A stretch of 64,000 nt of DNA from Xenorhabdus eapokensis (GCF_001908105.1 NZ_MKGQ01000001.1:294773-358772), one strand, 5' to 3'. Shown: positions 1 to 10,867, counted from the first letter of the stretch. Notes: generated by a model from the sequence alone, not told the origin. A program made the numbers and translations.

Positions 1-922
1 AGTTGTTACGCCTTCCCAAACTTGGGTTTCCACTATCAATATGATTTGTTTGTTAGGCGCTGAACCTGTCATGGTTGATGTTGACCGTGATACGTTGATG
101 GTCAGTGCAGAAACAATCAAAAAAGCGATTACTCCCAAAACCAAAGCAATTATTCCCGTCCATTATGCGGGAGCGCCTTGTGACCTTGACGCTCTTCGCG
201 CTGTCGCTCAAAAAGCCAATATTCCCTTGATTGAAGATGCAGCCCATGCTGTCGGCACCCGTTATAAGAATGAATGGGTCGGAGAGCGAGGTACTGCAAT
301 CTTTTCTTTTCATGCCATTAAAAACATGACCTGTGCAGAAGGTGGCATGTTCGTTACCGATGATGATGAGCTTGCCCAACGGGTTCGTTGTTTAAAATTT
401 CATGGTTTAGCTGTCGATGCTTTTGATAGACAAATTCAGGGTAGGAAACCCCAAGCGGAAGTGATTGAGCCGGGTTTTAAATACAACCTATCAGACATTC
501 ATGCAGCAATGGCAGTTGTGCAACTAGGCAAACTGGCATCAATGAATGAACGTCGTCGGGAGTTGGTGGCTCGCTATGCTGATGCTTTTATTGATTCACC
601 ATTGCAAATGCTGAAAGTTCCCGAATATGCGCATTTGCATTCCCATCACCTTTTTATGGTACGTGTTGACAAAAATCTCTGTGGTATTGACCGCGATACT
701 TTTATGGCACGCTTAAAGGACAGAAATATTGGCACAGGTTTGCATTTTAGAGCCGCGCACACACAAAAATATTATCGTGAGCGTTATCCACAACTTTCCC
801 TGCCTGTATCTGAGTGGAATTCGTCAACGCTTTGTTCATTACCGCTTTTTCCAGATATGAGCAATGACGATGTAGATCGTGTCGTAAATGTGATAACTGA
901 AATTCTTTCGGAGCGTAAGTAA
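1..922 (+). CDS. arnB: UDP-4-amino-4-deoxy-L-arabinose aminotransferase, 5' end outside window
   Basis: PLP-dependent aminotransferase that moves an amino group from glutamate to UDP-4-keto-arabinose in the cytoplasmic pathway making aminoarabinose for lipid A, which gives resistance to cationic peptides and polymyxin. The reading frame is open from the first bases; about 306 residues are visible of a family length near 380, so roughly 70 N-terminal residues lie upstream. The PLP lysine is in SFHAIKNMT (codon at 320-322), and IEDAAHAVG carries the aspartate that contacts the pyridine nitrogen. The stop at 920-922 directly abuts the GTG of arnC. The operon promoter, where PmrA or PhoP would act, is not in the window. 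Confidence 0.95.
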   Translation, partial: VVTPSQTWVSTINMICLLGAEPVMVDVDRDTLMVSAETIKKAITPKTKAIIPVHYAGAPCDLDALRAVAQKANIPLIEDAAHAVGTRYKNEWVGERGTAIFSFHAIKNMTCAEGGMFVTDDDELAQRVRCLKFHGLAVDAFDRQIQGRKPQAEVIEPGFKYNLSDIHAAMAVVQLGKLASMNERRRELVARYADAFIDSPLQMLKVPEYAHLHSHHLFMVRVDKNLCGIDRDTFMARLKDRNIGTGLHFRAAHTQKYYRERYPQLSLPVSEWNSSTLCSLPLFPDMSNDDVDRVVNVITEILSERK

Positions 923-1900
923 GTGACATTTGAGAAGATCAAAAAAGTTTCAGTCGTTATTCCTGTTTACAACGAAGAAGAAAGTTTACCCCAGTTACTG
1001 GAAAGAACTCTCGCAGCGTGCCAAAAATTAGAACAGAAATACGAATTAATCTTGGTCGATGATGGCAGCCATGATAGTTCTGCCGAGATCTTAACTCAGG
1101 CGGCTGAATCTCCAAAAAATCATGTGATTGCGATTTTACTTAACCGTAATTATGGACAACATTCAGCAATTATGGCTGGTTTCCATCAAGCTGATGGTGA
1201 TCTGGTTATTACACTGGATGCTGATTTACAAAACCCACCAGAAGAGATCCCCCGTTTGGTTAAAACGGCAGAAGAAGGATATGACGTTGTGGGTACACGT
1301 CGTATTCATCGTCAGGATTCTTGGTTCCGTAAAACTGCGTCTAAGATAATCAATGCGATGATAACCAAGGCGACGGGACGTTCAATGGGCGATTATGGTT
1401 GTATGTTGCGCGCCTATCGACGTCACATTGTATGCGCGATGCTGCAATGCCATGAACGCAGTACGTTTATTCCCATCCTTGCCAACACCTTTGCACGTAA
1501 AACAATAGAAATTGATGTAGCCCATGCCGAGCGTGAGTTTGGCGACTCCAAATACAGTTTTATGAAACTGATAAACCTGATGTATGACCTTCTGACGTGC
1601 TTAACAACTGCACCATTGCGGTTATTAAGTGTCGCGGGAAGTATCATTGCCATAGCAGGTTTTTTATTGGCGGTGTTATTGATTGTTCTACGCCTTATAT
1701 TTGGTTCAATGTGGGCTGCTGAAGGGGTGTTTACCCTGTTTGCTATTCTTTTCATGTTCATCGGAGCACAGTTTGTCGCCATGGGGCTGTTGGGTGAATA
1801 CATTGGTCGAATATATAACGATGTCCGTGCTCGTCCGCGCTATTTTATTCAAAAAGTGGTCGGAGTTAAGAAGACTAACGATAATCAGGAAGAAAGCTAA
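923..1900 (+). CDS. arnC: Undecaprenyl-phosphate 4-deoxy-4-formamido-L-arabinose transferase
   Basis: Family 2 glycosyltransferase that links formylated aminoarabinose to undecaprenyl phosphate at the inner face of the cytoplasmic membrane. The N-terminal GT-A domain shows VVIPVYNEE near residue 11 and the metal-binding DxD as DAD at 99-101 in [10 protein letters not shown]. Two C-terminal hydrophobic helices (about 234-261 and 268-296) anchor the protein. Length 325 is normal. The start is GTG at 923, immediately after the arnB stop. The stop shares a base with the arnA ATG (TAATG), so translation is probably coupled. Confidence 0.95.
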   Translation: MTFEKIKKVSVVIPVYNEEESLPQLLERTLAACQKLEQKYELILVDDGSHDSSAEILTQAAESPKNHVIAILLNRNYGQHSAIMAGFHQADGDLVITLDADLQNPPEEIPRLVKTAEEGYDVVGTRRIHRQDSWFRKTASKIINAMITKATGRSMGDYGCMLRAYRRHIVCAMLQCHERSTFIPILANTFARKTIEIDVAHAEREFGDSKYSFMKLINLMYDLLTCLTTAPLRLLSVAGSIIAIAGFLLAVLLIVLRLIFGSMWAAEGVFTLFAILFMFIGAQFVAMGLLGEYIGRIYNDVRARPRYFIQKVVGVKKTNDNQEES

Positions 1901-3885
1901 TGAAAGCAGTTATTTTTGCCTATCACGATATTGGTTGTGTCGGACTTAATGCATTAGTCAAAGCGGGTTTTGATGTTCAGGCTGTATTTACTCATACCGA
2001 TGATCCCAATGAAAATCATTTTTTCTCTTCTGTTGCACGTATTGGTGCTGATTTGGGTTTACCCGTGTTTGCGCCAGAAAATGTGAATCACCCGCTTTGG
2101 GTTGAGCGCATTCGTGAGATGAAGCCCGATGTCATTTTCTCTTTTTACTATCGCAATATGCTTAGTCAGGAAATTCTGTCACTGGCTGAAAAAGGGGCAT
2201 TTAACCTTCATGGCTCTTTGCTACCGAAATATCGTGGTCGTGCTCCGGTTAACTGGGCAATACTCAATGGAGAGAGCGAAACCGGTGTAACATTACATAA
2301 AATGCTGGAAAAGCCGGATGCGGGAGACATTATCGCGCAACAGTCTGTTCAGATAGCTGAAAATGATACTTCCTTAATAGTTCATGGAAAAATAGGCGAA
2401 GCGGCAGTTGAGCTATTGGATCATATTCTGCCGCAAATAAAATCAGGCCATTATCCATCAGTTCCACAGAATGAAAGTCAGGCAACTTATTTTGGCCGCC
2501 GCACCGCCGAAGAGGGTGAAATAGTGTGGAATAGGTCTGCCAAAGAGATTAATAACCTAGTCAGGGCAGTGACAGAGCCATATCCAGGAGCGTTTACTTT
2601 TCTTGGTGAGCGTAAGATTACAATTTGGCGTTCACGGCCACTAAATCAATCCCACGGAAAACGCCCTGGAACCGTAATTTCGGCTGATCCATTTGTGATT
2701 GCTTGTGGTGATGGTGCACTGGAAATTATCAGCGGACAAGGGGAGTCAGGGCTTTATGTACAAGGTAATCGATTAGCTCTTGAGATAGGCATTGTAGCTG
2801 GGGCTTATGTTGGCCCCAAAGCGACAACCCAAGTCAGTCGTCGTAAGCGTGTACTCATTTTGGGCGTCAATGGGTTCATTGGTAATCACCTGACTGAACG
2901 ATTGTTGAGTGATGGCAATTATGACATTTACGGGATGGACATTGGCTCTTCCGCCATTGAACGATTTATTGGCAATCCTCGCTTTCACTTCATCGAAGGT
3001 GATATCAGCATTCATACCGAATGGATTGAATATCACATCAAAAAATGTGATGTCATCCTGCCATTAGTGGCAATTGCAACTCCGATTGAATATACCCGTA
3101 ATCCTTTGCGAGTATTTGAACTGGATTTTGAAGAGAATCTTAAAATTGTCCGTTATTGTGTTAAGTACAATAAACGGATTATTTTCCCATCCACATCCGA
3201 GGTTTACGGTATGTGTGATGATACAGAATTTGATGAAGATACTTCGCGTCTGATTGTGGGACCTATTAATAAACAGCGGTGGATCTATTCAGTTTCAAAA
3301 CAATTACTTGATCGAGTCATTTGGGCATATGGCTCGCAAGAAAGTCTGAAATTTACCTTATTCCGCCCATTTAACTGGATGGGTCCAAGGCTGGATAACC
3401 TAAATTCAGCGCGTATTGGGAGTTCAAGAGCCATTACCCAATTAATTTTGAACTTGGTGGAAGGTTCTCCGATTAAACTGGTGGATGGAGGAGAGCAAAA
3501 ACGCTGTTTTACGGATATCCATGATGGTATTGAAGCACTGTTCAGGATCATCGAAAACCGGAATGGGTTATGCGATAACCAAATAATCAACATCGGTAAT
3601 CCAACAAATGAAGCGAGCATTCGCCAGTTGGCTGAAATGCTATTAGCTAGCTTTGAGAAACATACATTGCGAGGGCATTTCCCCCCATTTGCTGGGTTCA
3701 AGAAAATTGAAAGCAGTAGTTATTACGGGCAAGGCTATCAGGATGTTGCCCACCGCAAACCCAGCATTAAAAACGCAGAGCGTCTGTTAGGTTGGAAACC
3801 CACTATTGATATGAAGCAAACCATTGATGAAACATTGGATTTTTTTCTGCGTGGAGCAGTTGAAGAATCCAAAGGAAAAAACTAA
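1900..3885 (+). CDS. arnA: Bifunctional UDP-L-Ara4N formyltransferase / UDP-glucuronate decarboxylase
   Basis: Two-domain enzyme. The C-terminal half oxidatively decarboxylates UDP-glucuronate to the 4-keto pentose; the N-terminal half formylates UDP-aminoarabinose using N10-formyltetrahydrofolate. The N-terminal catalytic triad is visible at the same numbers as in E. coli: N102 and H104 in [10 protein letters not shown], and D140 in EKPDAGD. The NAD-binding glycine motif GVNGFIG is near residue 322. Further on, STSEVYG and YSVSK carry the Ser/Glu and Tyr/Lys residues of the short-chain dehydrogenase-like decarboxylase. Length 661 is typical of the fused form. It is the third gene of the operon, overlapping arnC by one base. 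Confidence 0.97.
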   Translation: MKAVIFAYHDIGCVGLNALVKAGFDVQAVFTHTDDPNENHFFSSVARIGADLGLPVFAPENVNHPLWVERIREMKPDVIFSFYYRNMLSQEILSLAEKGAFNLHGSLLPKYRGRAPVNWAILNGESETGVTLHKMLEKPDAGDIIAQQSVQIAENDTSLIVHGKIGEAAVELLDHILPQIKSGHYPSVPQNESQATYFGRRTAEEGEIVWNRSAKEINNLVRAVTEPYPGAFTFLGERKITIWRSRPLNQSHGKRPGTVISADPFVIACGDGALEIISGQGESGLYVQGNRLALEIGIVAGAYVGPKATTQVSRRKRVLILGVNGFIGNHLTERLLSDGNYDIYGMDIGSSAIERFIGNPRFHFIEGDISIHTEWIEYHIKKCDVILPLVAIATPIEYTRNPLRVFELDFEENLKIVRYCVKYNKRIIFPSTSEVYGMCDDTEFDEDTSRLIVGPINKQRWIYSVSKQLLDRVIWAYGSQESLKFTLFRPFNWMGPRLDNLNSARIGSSRAITQLILNLVEGSPIKLVDGGEQKRCFTDIHDGIEALFRIIENRNGLCDNQIINIGNPTNEASIRQLAEMLLASFEKHTLRGHFPPFAGFKKIESSSYYGQGYQDVAHRKPSIKNAERLLGWKPTIDMKQTIDETLDFFLRGAVEESKGKN

Positions 3886-3926
3886 AAAGTCAATTGGAAA
3901 ACGAGGAAGAGAGCGGGAAGGGCGTA

Positions 3927-4820
3927 ATGAAAAAAGTTGGTTTGAGAATTGATGTGGACACTTATCAAGGCACTAAGGAAGGTGTACCACGGTTGCTTGA
4001 AGTGTTACAAAAGCACCATATTCAAGCCAGCTTTTTCTTCAGTGTTGGTCCAGACAATATGGGGCGTCATTTATGGCGCCTGTTGCGTCCGAAGTTTCTC
4101 TGGAAGATGCTGAGATCAAATGCGGTGTCTCTCTATGGTCTGGATATTTTGTTGGCTGGTACAGCTTGGCCAGGGAAAAAAATCGCAAAAGATTTAGGGC
4201 ATTTGATGAAACAAACAATGGATGCAGGCCATGAAGTGGGTTTACATGCATGGGATCACCAAGGTTGGCAGGCAAAAGCCGGGCGTTGGTCGGAGAAGGA
4301 ATTAACAGAACAGGTGAAGTTAGGGGTTGACGCTTTGGCAAAGGCAACAGGGAAAGCCGTCACATGCTCAGCCGTTGCGGGTTGGCGAGCCGATGAACGT
4401 GTTCTGGCTGTTAAACAGCGTTTTGGTTTTGATTACAACAGCGATTGCCGCGGAACACATCCATTCAGGCCACTTTTACCTGATGGACAAGTGGGAACTG
4501 TACAAATTCCTGTCACATTACCTACCTATGATGAAGTTGTTGGAACACAAGTCAGCGATGCAGATTTTAATCGCTTTATTCTTGAAGCGATTAAAAGTGA
4601 TCATGGAGTTCCTGTTTATACGATCCATACCGAAGTCGAAGGGATGTCGAAATCTGAACAGTTTGCGACATTGCTGGATATGCTCCATCAACAAGATATT
4701 CAGTTCTGTAAATTAAGCCATTTGTTACCAGAAAATAGGGATACGCTCCCTGTTGGGAAAATTGTTCGTGCGGATTTTCCTGGTCGTGAAGGCTGGTTAG
4801 GTTGCCAACAAGAGGTATAA
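3927..4820 (+). CDS. arnD: 4-deoxy-4-formamido-L-arabinose-phosphoundecaprenol deformylase
   Basis: NodB/polysaccharide-deacetylase family enzyme that removes the formyl group from the lipid-linked sugar, making the transfer step effectively irreversible. The family hallmark RIDVDT stands at the N-terminus, and HAWDHQGW carries metal-binding histidines. An upstream TTG at 3894 would add 11 residues, but the ATG at 3927 follows a purine-rich GGGAAGGG ribosome site and gives the usual N-terminus and 297 residues. A 41-base gap separates it from arnA. The arnT start follows 5 bases after its stop. Confidence 0.93.
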   Translation: MKKVGLRIDVDTYQGTKEGVPRLLEVLQKHHIQASFFFSVGPDNMGRHLWRLLRPKFLWKMLRSNAVSLYGLDILLAGTAWPGKKIAKDLGHLMKQTMDAGHEVGLHAWDHQGWQAKAGRWSEKELTEQVKLGVDALAKATGKAVTCSAVAGWRADERVLAVKQRFGFDYNSDCRGTHPFRPLLPDGQVGTVQIPVTLPTYDEVVGTQVSDADFNRFILEAIKSDHGVPVYTIHTEVEGMSKSEQFATLLDMLHQQDIQFCKLSHLLPENRDTLPVGKIVRADFPGREGWLGCQQEV

Positions 4821-4825
4821 CGCAG

Positions 4826-6487
4826 ATGTTGAATACTCGGACGAGTAAAGCAGGAGCCGCTCTGATGGCTCTTTTTTTTGTTCTTACTTACTTATTGCCT
4901 CTGAATAGTCGTCTATTATGGCAACCGGATGAGACTCGGTATGCTGAAATTAGTCGGGAAATGTTGCAACGTGGGGATTGGATCGTCCCTTACTTCTTGG
5001 ATATTCGCTATTTTGAAAAACCAGTAGCAGGATATTGGATCAACAATATTAGCCAGTGGATTTTTGGAGACAGTAATTTTGCTGTTCGTTTTGGCTCTGT
5101 GTTCAGTATCCTAATCAGCACATTTCTTCTTTATCGTTTGGCAATAATGATGTGGCAATGTCGCCAGACGGCTTTCGTTTCCAGCCTGATTTATATTTCC
5201 ATGTTTATTGTTTTTTCCATTGGCACTTACAGTGTCCTCGATCCTATGTTTTCTTTATGGATCACAGCAGGAATTGTGAGCTGTTATTGGGTGCTTAAGG
5301 CGGTGGCGATCCAAGAACGAATTTTGGCATGGTCTGTTTTGGGATTGGCCTGTGGGATGGCTTTTATGACAAAAGGGTTTCTGGCATTGGCGTTACCCGT
5401 GATTGCCATGCTGCCCATAACGATATACCAGAGACGCTTTTGGGAAATGGTTCGTTTTGGGCCTCTTGCCGTGATTTTTGCTATTTTAATCAGCCTGCCG
5501 TGGGTGATTGCAATTGCTGCGCGTGAGCCGGATTACTGGCATTATTTCTTTTGGGTAGAGCATATACAGCGTTTTGCTTCTGAGAAAGCGCAGCATATTG
5601 CACCTATTTGGTATTATTTACCCATATTGATCTTAGGCGTGATCCCGTGGTTAGGATTACTACCAGGTGCTTTAATCAAAAGCTGGCAAGAGAAAAAAAG
5701 TCATCCGGAAATGTTTTTCTTGTTTTGCTGGTTTGTTGTTCCATTGATATTTTTTAGCATCGCAAAAGGAAAATTGCCGACTTACGTTTTACCCTTTATC
5801 GGCCCTTTAGCATTGATGATGGCAAAATATGGTGTCGATTGTGTCAAAAATGGCAATATGAATGCGTTGAAAATAAATGGATTAATGAATGTTTTTATCG
5901 GATTAATCGCCATTTTAGCCCTTTTTGCTATGGAAACCTTAAAATCTCCTCCACTTTATCAACCTGATGAATGGTTGAAATGGATTATGGGAATTATTGC
6001 CTTTGGTGTTTGGGGGGGGATTGGTTTTCTTTGTTTTATTCACGATGGTAAATATTGGCTATGGGCTGCCGCTTGTTCAATTATGCTCAGTTTATCTATA
6101 GGTAGCGCATTACCTGACAAGACAATCAATTCCAAACTTCCTCAGCATTTTATTCAACAAAACAAAAAAGAGTTAGCTGATAGTCAATATATTTTGACCC
6201 AATCGGTTGGCGTTGGTTCGGCGATTGCGTGGGAATTAAAACGCAGTGATATTTATCTACTCGATCGTCCAGGGGAATTAAAATATGGGCTTGATTATCC
6301 TGACAGCCGATACCGATATATCACGGAGAAAGCATTTCCTGCGTGGCTGGCGAAAGCACGTAAAAAAGGTCAAGTTGCTGTTGTTTTCCTATTACCCTCA
6401 GGAGGTGAATTGTCTGAATTACCAGAACCCGATTTTGTGCGGCGTAATCATAGATTCGTGCTTGTGATTTATAAGAAACAGCCATGA
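4826..6487 (+). CDS. arnT: Undecaprenyl phosphate-aminoarabinose:lipid A arabinosyltransferase
   Basis: GT-C fold integral membrane glycosyltransferase that moves aminoarabinose from undecaprenyl phosphate onto lipid A phosphates at the periplasmic face. The N-terminal periplasmic loop contains the conserved RLLWQPDETRYAEISREM segment with the catalytic acidic residues. About twelve hydrophobic segments follow, with a soluble C-terminal domain (553 residues in all). The ATG at 4826 with AGAGG upstream is preferred to a TTG at 4802. Its stop overlaps the arnE start as ATGA. Confidence 0.94.
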   Translation: MLNTRTSKAGAALMALFFVLTYLLPLNSRLLWQPDETRYAEISREMLQRGDWIVPYFLDIRYFEKPVAGYWINNISQWIFGDSNFAVRFGSVFSILISTFLLYRLAIMMWQCRQTAFVSSLIYISMFIVFSIGTYSVLDPMFSLWITAGIVSCYWVLKAVAIQERILAWSVLGLACGMAFMTKGFLALALPVIAMLPITIYQRRFWEMVRFGPLAVIFAILISLPWVIAIAAREPDYWHYFFWVEHIQRFASEKAQHIAPIWYYLPILILGVIPWLGLLPGALIKSWQEKKSHPEMFFLFCWFVVPLIFFSIAKGKLPTYVLPFIGPLALMMAKYGVDCVKNGNMNALKINGLMNVFIGLIAILALFAMETLKSPPLYQPDEWLKWIMGIIAFGVWGGIGFLCFIHDGKYWLWAAACSIMLSLSIGSALPDKTINSKLPQHFIQQNKKELADSQYILTQSVGVGSAIAWELKRSDIYLLDRPGELKYGLDYPDSRYRYITEKAFPAWLAKARKKGQVAVVFLLPSGGELSELPEPDFVRRNHRFVLVIYKKQP

Positions 6488-6831
6488 GCAGCAATATAAT
6501 ATTATTGATTTTGGTTAGCTTGCTGACTTGTGCGGGGCAATTATGCCAGAAGCAGGCGGTTAGTTGTTGGCAGGAAAAAGATACCCCGCATAAAGTGGTA
6601 TTGATGGTGATATGGCTGTCCAGTGCTATTCTTCTGTTAAGTATAGGAATGATATTTTGGTTGCGATTATTGCAATTTTTTCCACTGAGCATTGCTTATC
6701 CTATGCTTAGTATAAATTTTGTTATAGTGACTTTGATTGGGCAATTTTTATATCAGGAAAAGGTGGGGTTAAAGCACTGGATGGGGGTTTTTGCCATTAT
6801 GTTTGGCATCTTATTGATGAGCTTAAGTTAA
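6484..6831 (+). CDS. arnE: Aminoarabinose-phosphoundecaprenol flippase subunit ArnE
   Basis: Small multidrug resistance/EamA-like membrane protein of 115 residues with four hydrophobic helices. Together with ArnF it is proposed to flip undecaprenyl-phosphate aminoarabinose across the inner membrane to feed ArnT. The motif [10 protein letters not shown] is typical of the family. It overlaps arnT by four bases (ATGA) and arnF by one base (TAATG), indicating coupled translation and a stoichiometric complex. The role is known for the E. coli pair and is assigned here by synteny and similarity. Confidence 0.92.
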   Translation: MSSNIILLILVSLLTCAGQLCQKQAVSCWQEKDTPHKVVLMVIWLSSAILLLSIGMIFWLRLLQFFPLSIAYPMLSINFVIVTLIGQFLYQEKVGLKHWMGVFAIMFGILLMSLS

Positions 6832-7217
6832 TGAAAGGTTATCTTTGGGGAATTGCGAATGTTCTGCTGATCACTGTAGCGCAATTGTTACTGAAATGGG
6901 GAGTTGCCCGTCTGCCAGAACTTACGTTATCAATGCATTGGCTGGATATCAACTGGCTTTGGGCGAATCATAATCCTTTGCTGATGGTTATGGCTGGATT
7001 GGCGGGTTATGCACTATCCATGTTATGTTGGTTTTTTACATTGCAATATTTGGCGTTAAATAAAGCGTACCCTCTTATTAGTTTGAGTTATGTCTTTGTT
7101 TATTTAATGGCGGTTTTACTACCTTGGTTTAATGAAACTATTTCGCTGTTAAAAACGTTGGGATTTTTTTTCATCTTATTGGGCGTTTGGTTAATCAGCA
7201 AACCAGAAGCAAAATAG
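6831..7217 (+). CDS. arnF: Aminoarabinose-phosphoundecaprenol flippase subunit ArnF
   Basis: Partner of ArnE: 128 residues, four hydrophobic helices and the EamA/SMR-type segment [15 protein letters not shown]. It is the last gene of the arn operon and starts on the base shared with the arnE stop. The nlpC start follows 41 bases after the arnF stop on the same strand, so read-through from arn into nlpC is possible. Confidence 0.92.
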   Translation: MKGYLWGIANVLLITVAQLLLKWGVARLPELTLSMHWLDINWLWANHNPLLMVMAGLAGYALSMLCWFFTLQYLALNKAYPLISLSYVFVYLMAVLLPWFNETISLLKTLGFFFILLGVWLISKPEAK

Positions 7218-7258
7218 TAAAAGTTTGTTGTTTCTATGTGGTGATTGAGGAAAAAGTG

Positions 7259-7762
7259 ATGACTGAGGGAAAGCGGATAGTAATAAGTATAAAGCATTTA
7301 TGCTTATTATTGAGTTTCGTTCTTATTGGATGTAGCAATCCTGTTTCCAGGCCTGACTCGTCTCCACTGAAGGTGGCTCTCTCTGATCCGATAAGAGTTA
7401 TTGCTCAGTTAAAAGATCAACTTGAACGATGGCAGAATACGCCCTATCGCTATGGTGGCATGGATAGACGTGGTATCGATTGTTCCGGTTTTGTGTACCG
7501 AACTTTTTCTGATCGCTTTGGTATCCAGCTTCCTCGCACGACCAGTGAACAAACACAAATAGGCACGCGGATAAGTAAAGATGATCTGAGGCCAGGGGAT
7601 TTGGTTTTTTTCAAAACCGGCAGTGGAAAAAGTGGATTGCATGTGGGTATTTACGAGATTAATAATCAGTTTATTCACGCATCCACAAGTAAGGGCGTAA
7701 TACGTTCATCTCTTGATAATGTGTATTGGCATCGTGTTTTTTGGCAAGCCCGTAGGATTTAA
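7259..7762 (+). CDS. nlpC: NlpC/P60-family lipoprotein endopeptidase
   Basis: Predicted outer-membrane or periplasmic lipoprotein that cuts peptide cross-bridges of peptidoglycan. Residues 1-24 form a lipoprotein signal with lipobox LIGC (Cys25). The NlpC/P60 domain has the catalytic triad Cys75 (IDCSGF), His128 (LHVGIY) and His140 (FIHAS), and is most like E. coli NlpC rather than Spr. The start at 7259 (or GTG at 7256) follows a GAGG at 7247-7250 and gives a correct signal peptide; further upstream extension would overlap arnF. In E. coli nlpC follows the btu genes, so this position after arnF is a rearranged neighbourhood. Confidence 0.9.
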   Translation: MTEGKRIVISIKHLCLLLSFVLIGCSNPVSRPDSSPLKVALSDPIRVIAQLKDQLERWQNTPYRYGGMDRRGIDCSGFVYRTFSDRFGIQLPRTTSEQTQIGTRISKDDLRPGDLVFFKTGSGKSGLHVGIYEINNQFIHASTSKGVIRSSLDNVYWHRVFWQARRI

Positions 7763-7832
7763 CGTCACTGCCATCTTATTGTTTTATTATAAATAGGATT
7801 CCGAAATATTGGTGTTATTTTGGATTACGTGC

Positions 7833-8198
7833 TTATTCTTCACAATGTAGGAACGTCTTGAGCTCAGGCAAGTGTCCATTTTCCCGGAATTTAGCGGGCG
7901 TAGTATTAAAATGTTTTTTAAATATTCGGGTAAATGTAGCTTGAGAGCTAAAACCATATTGAAGAGCAATATCAAGAATGGGTAAGTTGCCTTCACGTAA
8001 AGATCTGGCCGCTTCATGAAGACGACGACGGCGCACATATTGACCTAACGTACAGCCTTTCAATTCCTTAAAAATTCGTTGTAAGTGCCATTTTGAGTAA
8101 CCACTTTTGTGGGCTATAGCATCTATTTTGATGCCTTCAGTCCGTTGAAGTTGGCTTTCTAACCATCTTACAATATCGTTGATAATATTTTCTAACAT
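7833..8198 (-). CDS. AraC-family regulator of the MarA/SoxS/PqrA group
   Basis: A single-domain AraC/XylS regulator of 121 residues with no sensor domain, built only of the two helix-turn-helix units, like MarA, SoxS, Rob N-terminus and Proteus PqrA. The first HTH contains SGYSKWHLQRIFKE, which is almost invariant in this group; the second contains QYGFSSQATFTRIFKKHF. Members activate efflux, superoxide and drug-tolerance genes. The start at 8198 has GGAAGG upstream; the in-frame ATG at 8213 has none. Which of the paralogues it corresponds to cannot be decided by eye. It is divergent from the membrane protein gene at 8324. Confidence 0.85.
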   Translation of the reverse strand: MLENIINDIVRWLESQLQRTEGIKIDAIAHKSGYSKWHLQRIFKELKGCTLGQYVRRRRLHEAARSLREGNLPILDIALQYGFSSQATFTRIFKKHFNTTPAKFRENGHLPELKTFLHCEE

Positions 8199-8240
8199 GT
8201 TTACCTTCCACATGGGCGAGGGTTTGCTAAAAATACACAG

Positions 8241-8253
8241 ACTAATAATTAGT
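8241..8253. promoter_or_regulatory. 13-bp inverted repeat in the regulator/membrane-protein divergent region
   Basis: ACTAATAATTAGT is a perfect odd palindrome lying between the MarA-like gene and the divergent membrane protein gene. It could be an operator for either gene. No known regulator consensus was recognised. Confidence 0.25.
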
Positions 8254-8323
8254 AAAGTTATGTGTGAGCCATTTTAAGAATTTCTTTTTTATCGTATACG
8301 CAAAATGTGCGGTCGAGGATGTC

Positions 8324-8956
8324 ATGCAGTCGGATATTATCTATTTAACCAGAAAGCTGACTTTTTTTATTTTCTACGCATTAGTGATAGCAGGAGTTAC
8401 AGGTTTACTCTTTTTGGATGTTAATTACCTGAAAAATGGTGTTCGGGAAGATTCACTGACTGAGATTTTTCAGGAGTTAACGTTGCTGATTATTGCTGTT
8501 TTGTTGTTTTATGAAGTAAAGAAAAATGTAAAACTGCGCCCGTCATTGGTATTAATGGCTGGTTTTTTCAGTTGTCTTCTGATTAGAGAATTAGATATCT
8601 ATTTTGATAATCTCTTTTTTCATGGTGCATGGTCATGGTTTGCCATTCCGCTCGCTTTAGTCTGTATTGGTTACGCCTGTAAAAATGGGCAGCAAACTTT
8701 TGCCGGACTCGTCCATTTCACACGTCACCAAAGCTATCCGATGATGGCTTGTGGCCTGTTGTGTGTACTGGTGTTTTCCCGTTTATTTGGCATGGGGGCG
8801 CTATGGCAGGGACTGATGGATGAACATTTTAACCGGACGGTTAAAAATATGGTGGAAGAAGGCTGTGAAATGTTGGGTTATGCTCTGTGTTTTATTGCTA
8901 CACTTTGGTATCTTCCTTCAGCCCGCAAACAGCGTATTTCTAAAAATATTCATTAA
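8324..8956 (+). CDS. Unrecognised multi-pass inner membrane protein
   Basis: I do not recognise the family. The 210-residue protein has about six hydrophobic segments, with charged loops such as NGVREDSLTEIFQE and LIRELDIYFDN between them and a basic C-terminus. The ATG at 8324 follows GAGGA at 8315-8319; a GTG at 8264 would add 20 residues without a ribosome site. It is followed by a hairpin terminator at 8992. Its divergent neighbour is a MarA-like activator, so a stress-linked role is conceivable but unsupported. Confidence 0.75.
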   Translation: MQSDIIYLTRKLTFFIFYALVIAGVTGLLFLDVNYLKNGVREDSLTEIFQELTLLIIAVLLFYEVKKNVKLRPSLVLMAGFFSCLLIRELDIYFDNLFFHGAWSWFAIPLALVCIGYACKNGQQTFAGLVHFTRHQSYPMMACGLLCVLVFSRLFGMGALWQGLMDEHFNRTVKNMVEEGCEMLGYALCFIATLWYLPSARKQRISKNIH

Positions 8957-8991
8957 TTTCAAACCATTTTGAACCCAATTTTTACTTATTC

Positions 8992-9031
8992 AAGGCAAAA
9001 TTTGCCGATCACAACAAAATTTGCCTTTTTT
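8992..9031 (+). terminator. Terminator after the membrane protein gene, possibly bidirectional
   Basis: GGCAAAATTT at 8994-9003 pairs with AAAATTTGCC at 9016-9025, with one internal A-A mismatch, followed by six T. On the other strand it lies just downstream of hmuV and an A/T-rich flank could end that operon too. Confidence 0.75.
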
Positions 9032-9071
9032 ATCTGCATCTCACTATAAAAAGGGAATAAATGCTAACCTT

Positions 9072-9866
9072 TTATTGCCGGAGATAGATTTGTGGCTGAT
9101 GAGTTTCAGGATGCTGCATAACACCCAAATCGGCTTGATACCATTGCTTAAGAATATCGTCACGCAGTACATCTTGTGGAGTACCGGAGGCGACTAATCG
9201 GCCTTTATGCAATAAGATAATCTTATCGGCGTAAAGTGATGCCAGATTCAAATCATGCAGTACACAACAGGCAGCAATCGGCTGCTGTCGTGTCAGGCGG
9301 TGAACCAATCGTAATGTATGTTGCTGGTGATAAAGATCCAATGCTGACGTGGGTTCATCCAAAAACAGACAAGATTCGGTAGGTTCAGGGTGCCAAAGTT
9401 GAGCTAAAACTCTTGCCAGTTGAACCCGTTGTTGTTCTCCCCCAGATAATTGCTGATAATTCCTGTTTCTCAGCGCTTCACACTCTGTCAGTGCAATCGC
9501 TTCATCAATGGCAGTTTTTTTGTGGGCATTTTCATGGGGAACACGTCCCATAGCGATGACTTCCTCTACGCTAAAGGGAAAGGTGAGGGCGCTATATTGC
9601 CGCATGACGGCACGAATACGAGCTAACTGCTGAGTTGGCCAGCGGGAAATGGGAATTCCTTTTAACAGACAATCTCCTGAACTGGGTAGGACATAGCCAG
9701 TCAATAGACGCAATAGTGTTGATTTTCCCGCTCCGTTTGGGCCAATAATTGCTACAACTTCCCCTTGACGCAGGGAAAGGGAAACCTCCTTGATTATCTG
9801 ACGCTGCCCGATGAAATAATTTAAATTTTGCGCTTCAAGTAAATTATTTGACATGATCGGTTCCAT
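9072..9866 (-). CDS. hmuV: Haemin ABC transporter ATP-binding protein
   Basis: ATPase that drives haem import through HmuU. Walker [10 protein letters not shown] is at 42-50, the signature [15 protein letters not shown], the Walker [12 protein letters not shown], and the H-loop histidine in [10 protein letters not shown]. Length 264 fits HmuV/HemV. The first ATG shares a base with the hmuU stop (TAATG); a second in-frame ATG at 9854 would remove four residues. It is the last gene of hmuRSTUV. Confidence 0.95.
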   Translation of the reverse strand: MEPIMSNNLLEAQNLNYFIGQRQIIKEVSLSLRQGEVVAIIGPNGAGKSTLLRLLTGYVLPSSGDCLLKGIPISRWPTQQLARIRAVMRQYSALTFPFSVEEVIAMGRVPHENAHKKTAIDEAIALTECEALRNRNYQQLSGGEQQRVQLARVLAQLWHPEPTESCLFLDEPTSALDLYHQQHTLRLVHRLTRQQPIAACCVLHDLNLASLYADKIILLHKGRLVASGTPQDVLRDDILKQWYQADLGVMQHPETHQPQIYLRQ

Positions 9867-10867
9867 TATGAACGGTTTCTTGATGGCTTAAGAATGAGCC
9901 ATAAAAAATAGGGGGCACCGATCAAACCAGTGATGAGGCCTACTGGCATTTCAGCAGGAGAAACTAATGTTCTGGCTAATGTGTCGGCTTTTAACAGAAG
10001 ACAGGCACCACCTAGGGCAGATATCGGCAGTAACCAGGTATGATCGCCCCCAAACCGTTGTCTGGCAAGATGCGGGATAACTAACCCAATGAAACCAATG
10101 ACACCGGTCAAGGCAACCGCACATCCAACTAATAAGGCGCTTAACAGCAATAATTGATATTTGGTGCGTTGGACATTAACACCTAAATAGTGCGCTTCTT
10201 CATCACCCAGTTGCAGCAAATTGAGTTTACGTGACTGACTGATTGTCAGTATACAAACAGGAATAATGAGTGATGCCGCAATAGCTAGTGTTGGCCACTC
10301 GATTTGACTGAGTGAACCCATCATCCAAATGGAAAATTGGCGTAATTGCTGGTCGTTACTGATATAACTCAATACACCAATAAATGATGAACATAGTGCA
10401 TTAATGGCAATGCCGGCAAGGAGTAGCTTTGACAGGTTGCCGTGGTTATATTTATTGAGGGTGAATATCAGGGATGATACCAATAAACTGCCGATAAACG
10501 CGGCAATAATATGTCCGTACAATGCAATGCTGGCAGGTAAAGCGAAAGGCAACACAATAAACATTGCGACGGTAAGTGCTGCACCACTACTAATCCCTAA
10601 TAATCCAGGATCGGCCAGAGGATTACGGAATAACCCTTGCATGACCGCACCAGATATAGCCAGCGCTCCTCCAATGAGGATCGCCAGCAAAATACGTGGT
10701 AACCGAATATTTAACCAAATTTGCCACTGTGGATCATCCAAAGAGGATTGCCACAGTGTTTTAAAAGAGAGTGGCAATGCCCCCATATTTGCTGAACTAA
10801 TTGCCAGAAAAAACAACAATAAGCTCAGTACTATCACACCGAGACTGGGGGAGCGGGAATGACTCAT
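9866..10867 (-). CDS. hmuU: Haemin ABC transporter permease
   Basis: FecCD/BtuC-type inner membrane permease of 333 residues with about ten hydrophobic helices. The N-terminal segment [20 protein letters not shown] and the central stretch [20 protein letters not shown] are diagnostic, and [15 protein letters not shown] matches the coupling region touching the ATPase. It forms the membrane channel for haem delivered by HmuT. It overlaps hmuT by four bases and hmuV by one. Confidence 0.95.
   Translation of the reverse strand: MSHSRSPSLGVIVLSLLLFFLAISSANMGALPLSFKTLWQSSLDDPQWQIWLNIRLPRILLAILIGGALAISGAVMQGLFRNPLADPGLLGISSGAALTVAMFIVLPFALPASIALYGHIIAAFIGSLLVSSLIFTLNKYNHGNLSKLLLAGIAINALCSSFIGVLSYISNDQQLRQFSIWMMGSLSQIEWPTLAIAASLIIPVCILTISQSRKLNLLQLGDEEAHYLGVNVQRTKYQLLLLSALLVGCAVALTGVIGFIGLVIPHLARQRFGGDHTWLLPISALGGACLLLKADTLARTLVSPAEMPVGLITGLIGAPYFLWLILKPSRNRS

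Noticed and set aside
1423..1803. Antisense open frame of 126 codons inside arnC
   Set aside because: It mirrors a well-conserved gene, has no own signals and encodes no recognisable protein.
3894..3926. Longer arnD starting at TTG 3894
   Set aside because: The extra 11 residues are unconserved, and the ATG at 3927 has a strong ribosome site and the family N-terminus.
10404..10862. 152-codon plus-strand frame within hmuU
   Set aside because: Shadow of the conserved permease gene; composition follows the opposite strand's codons.
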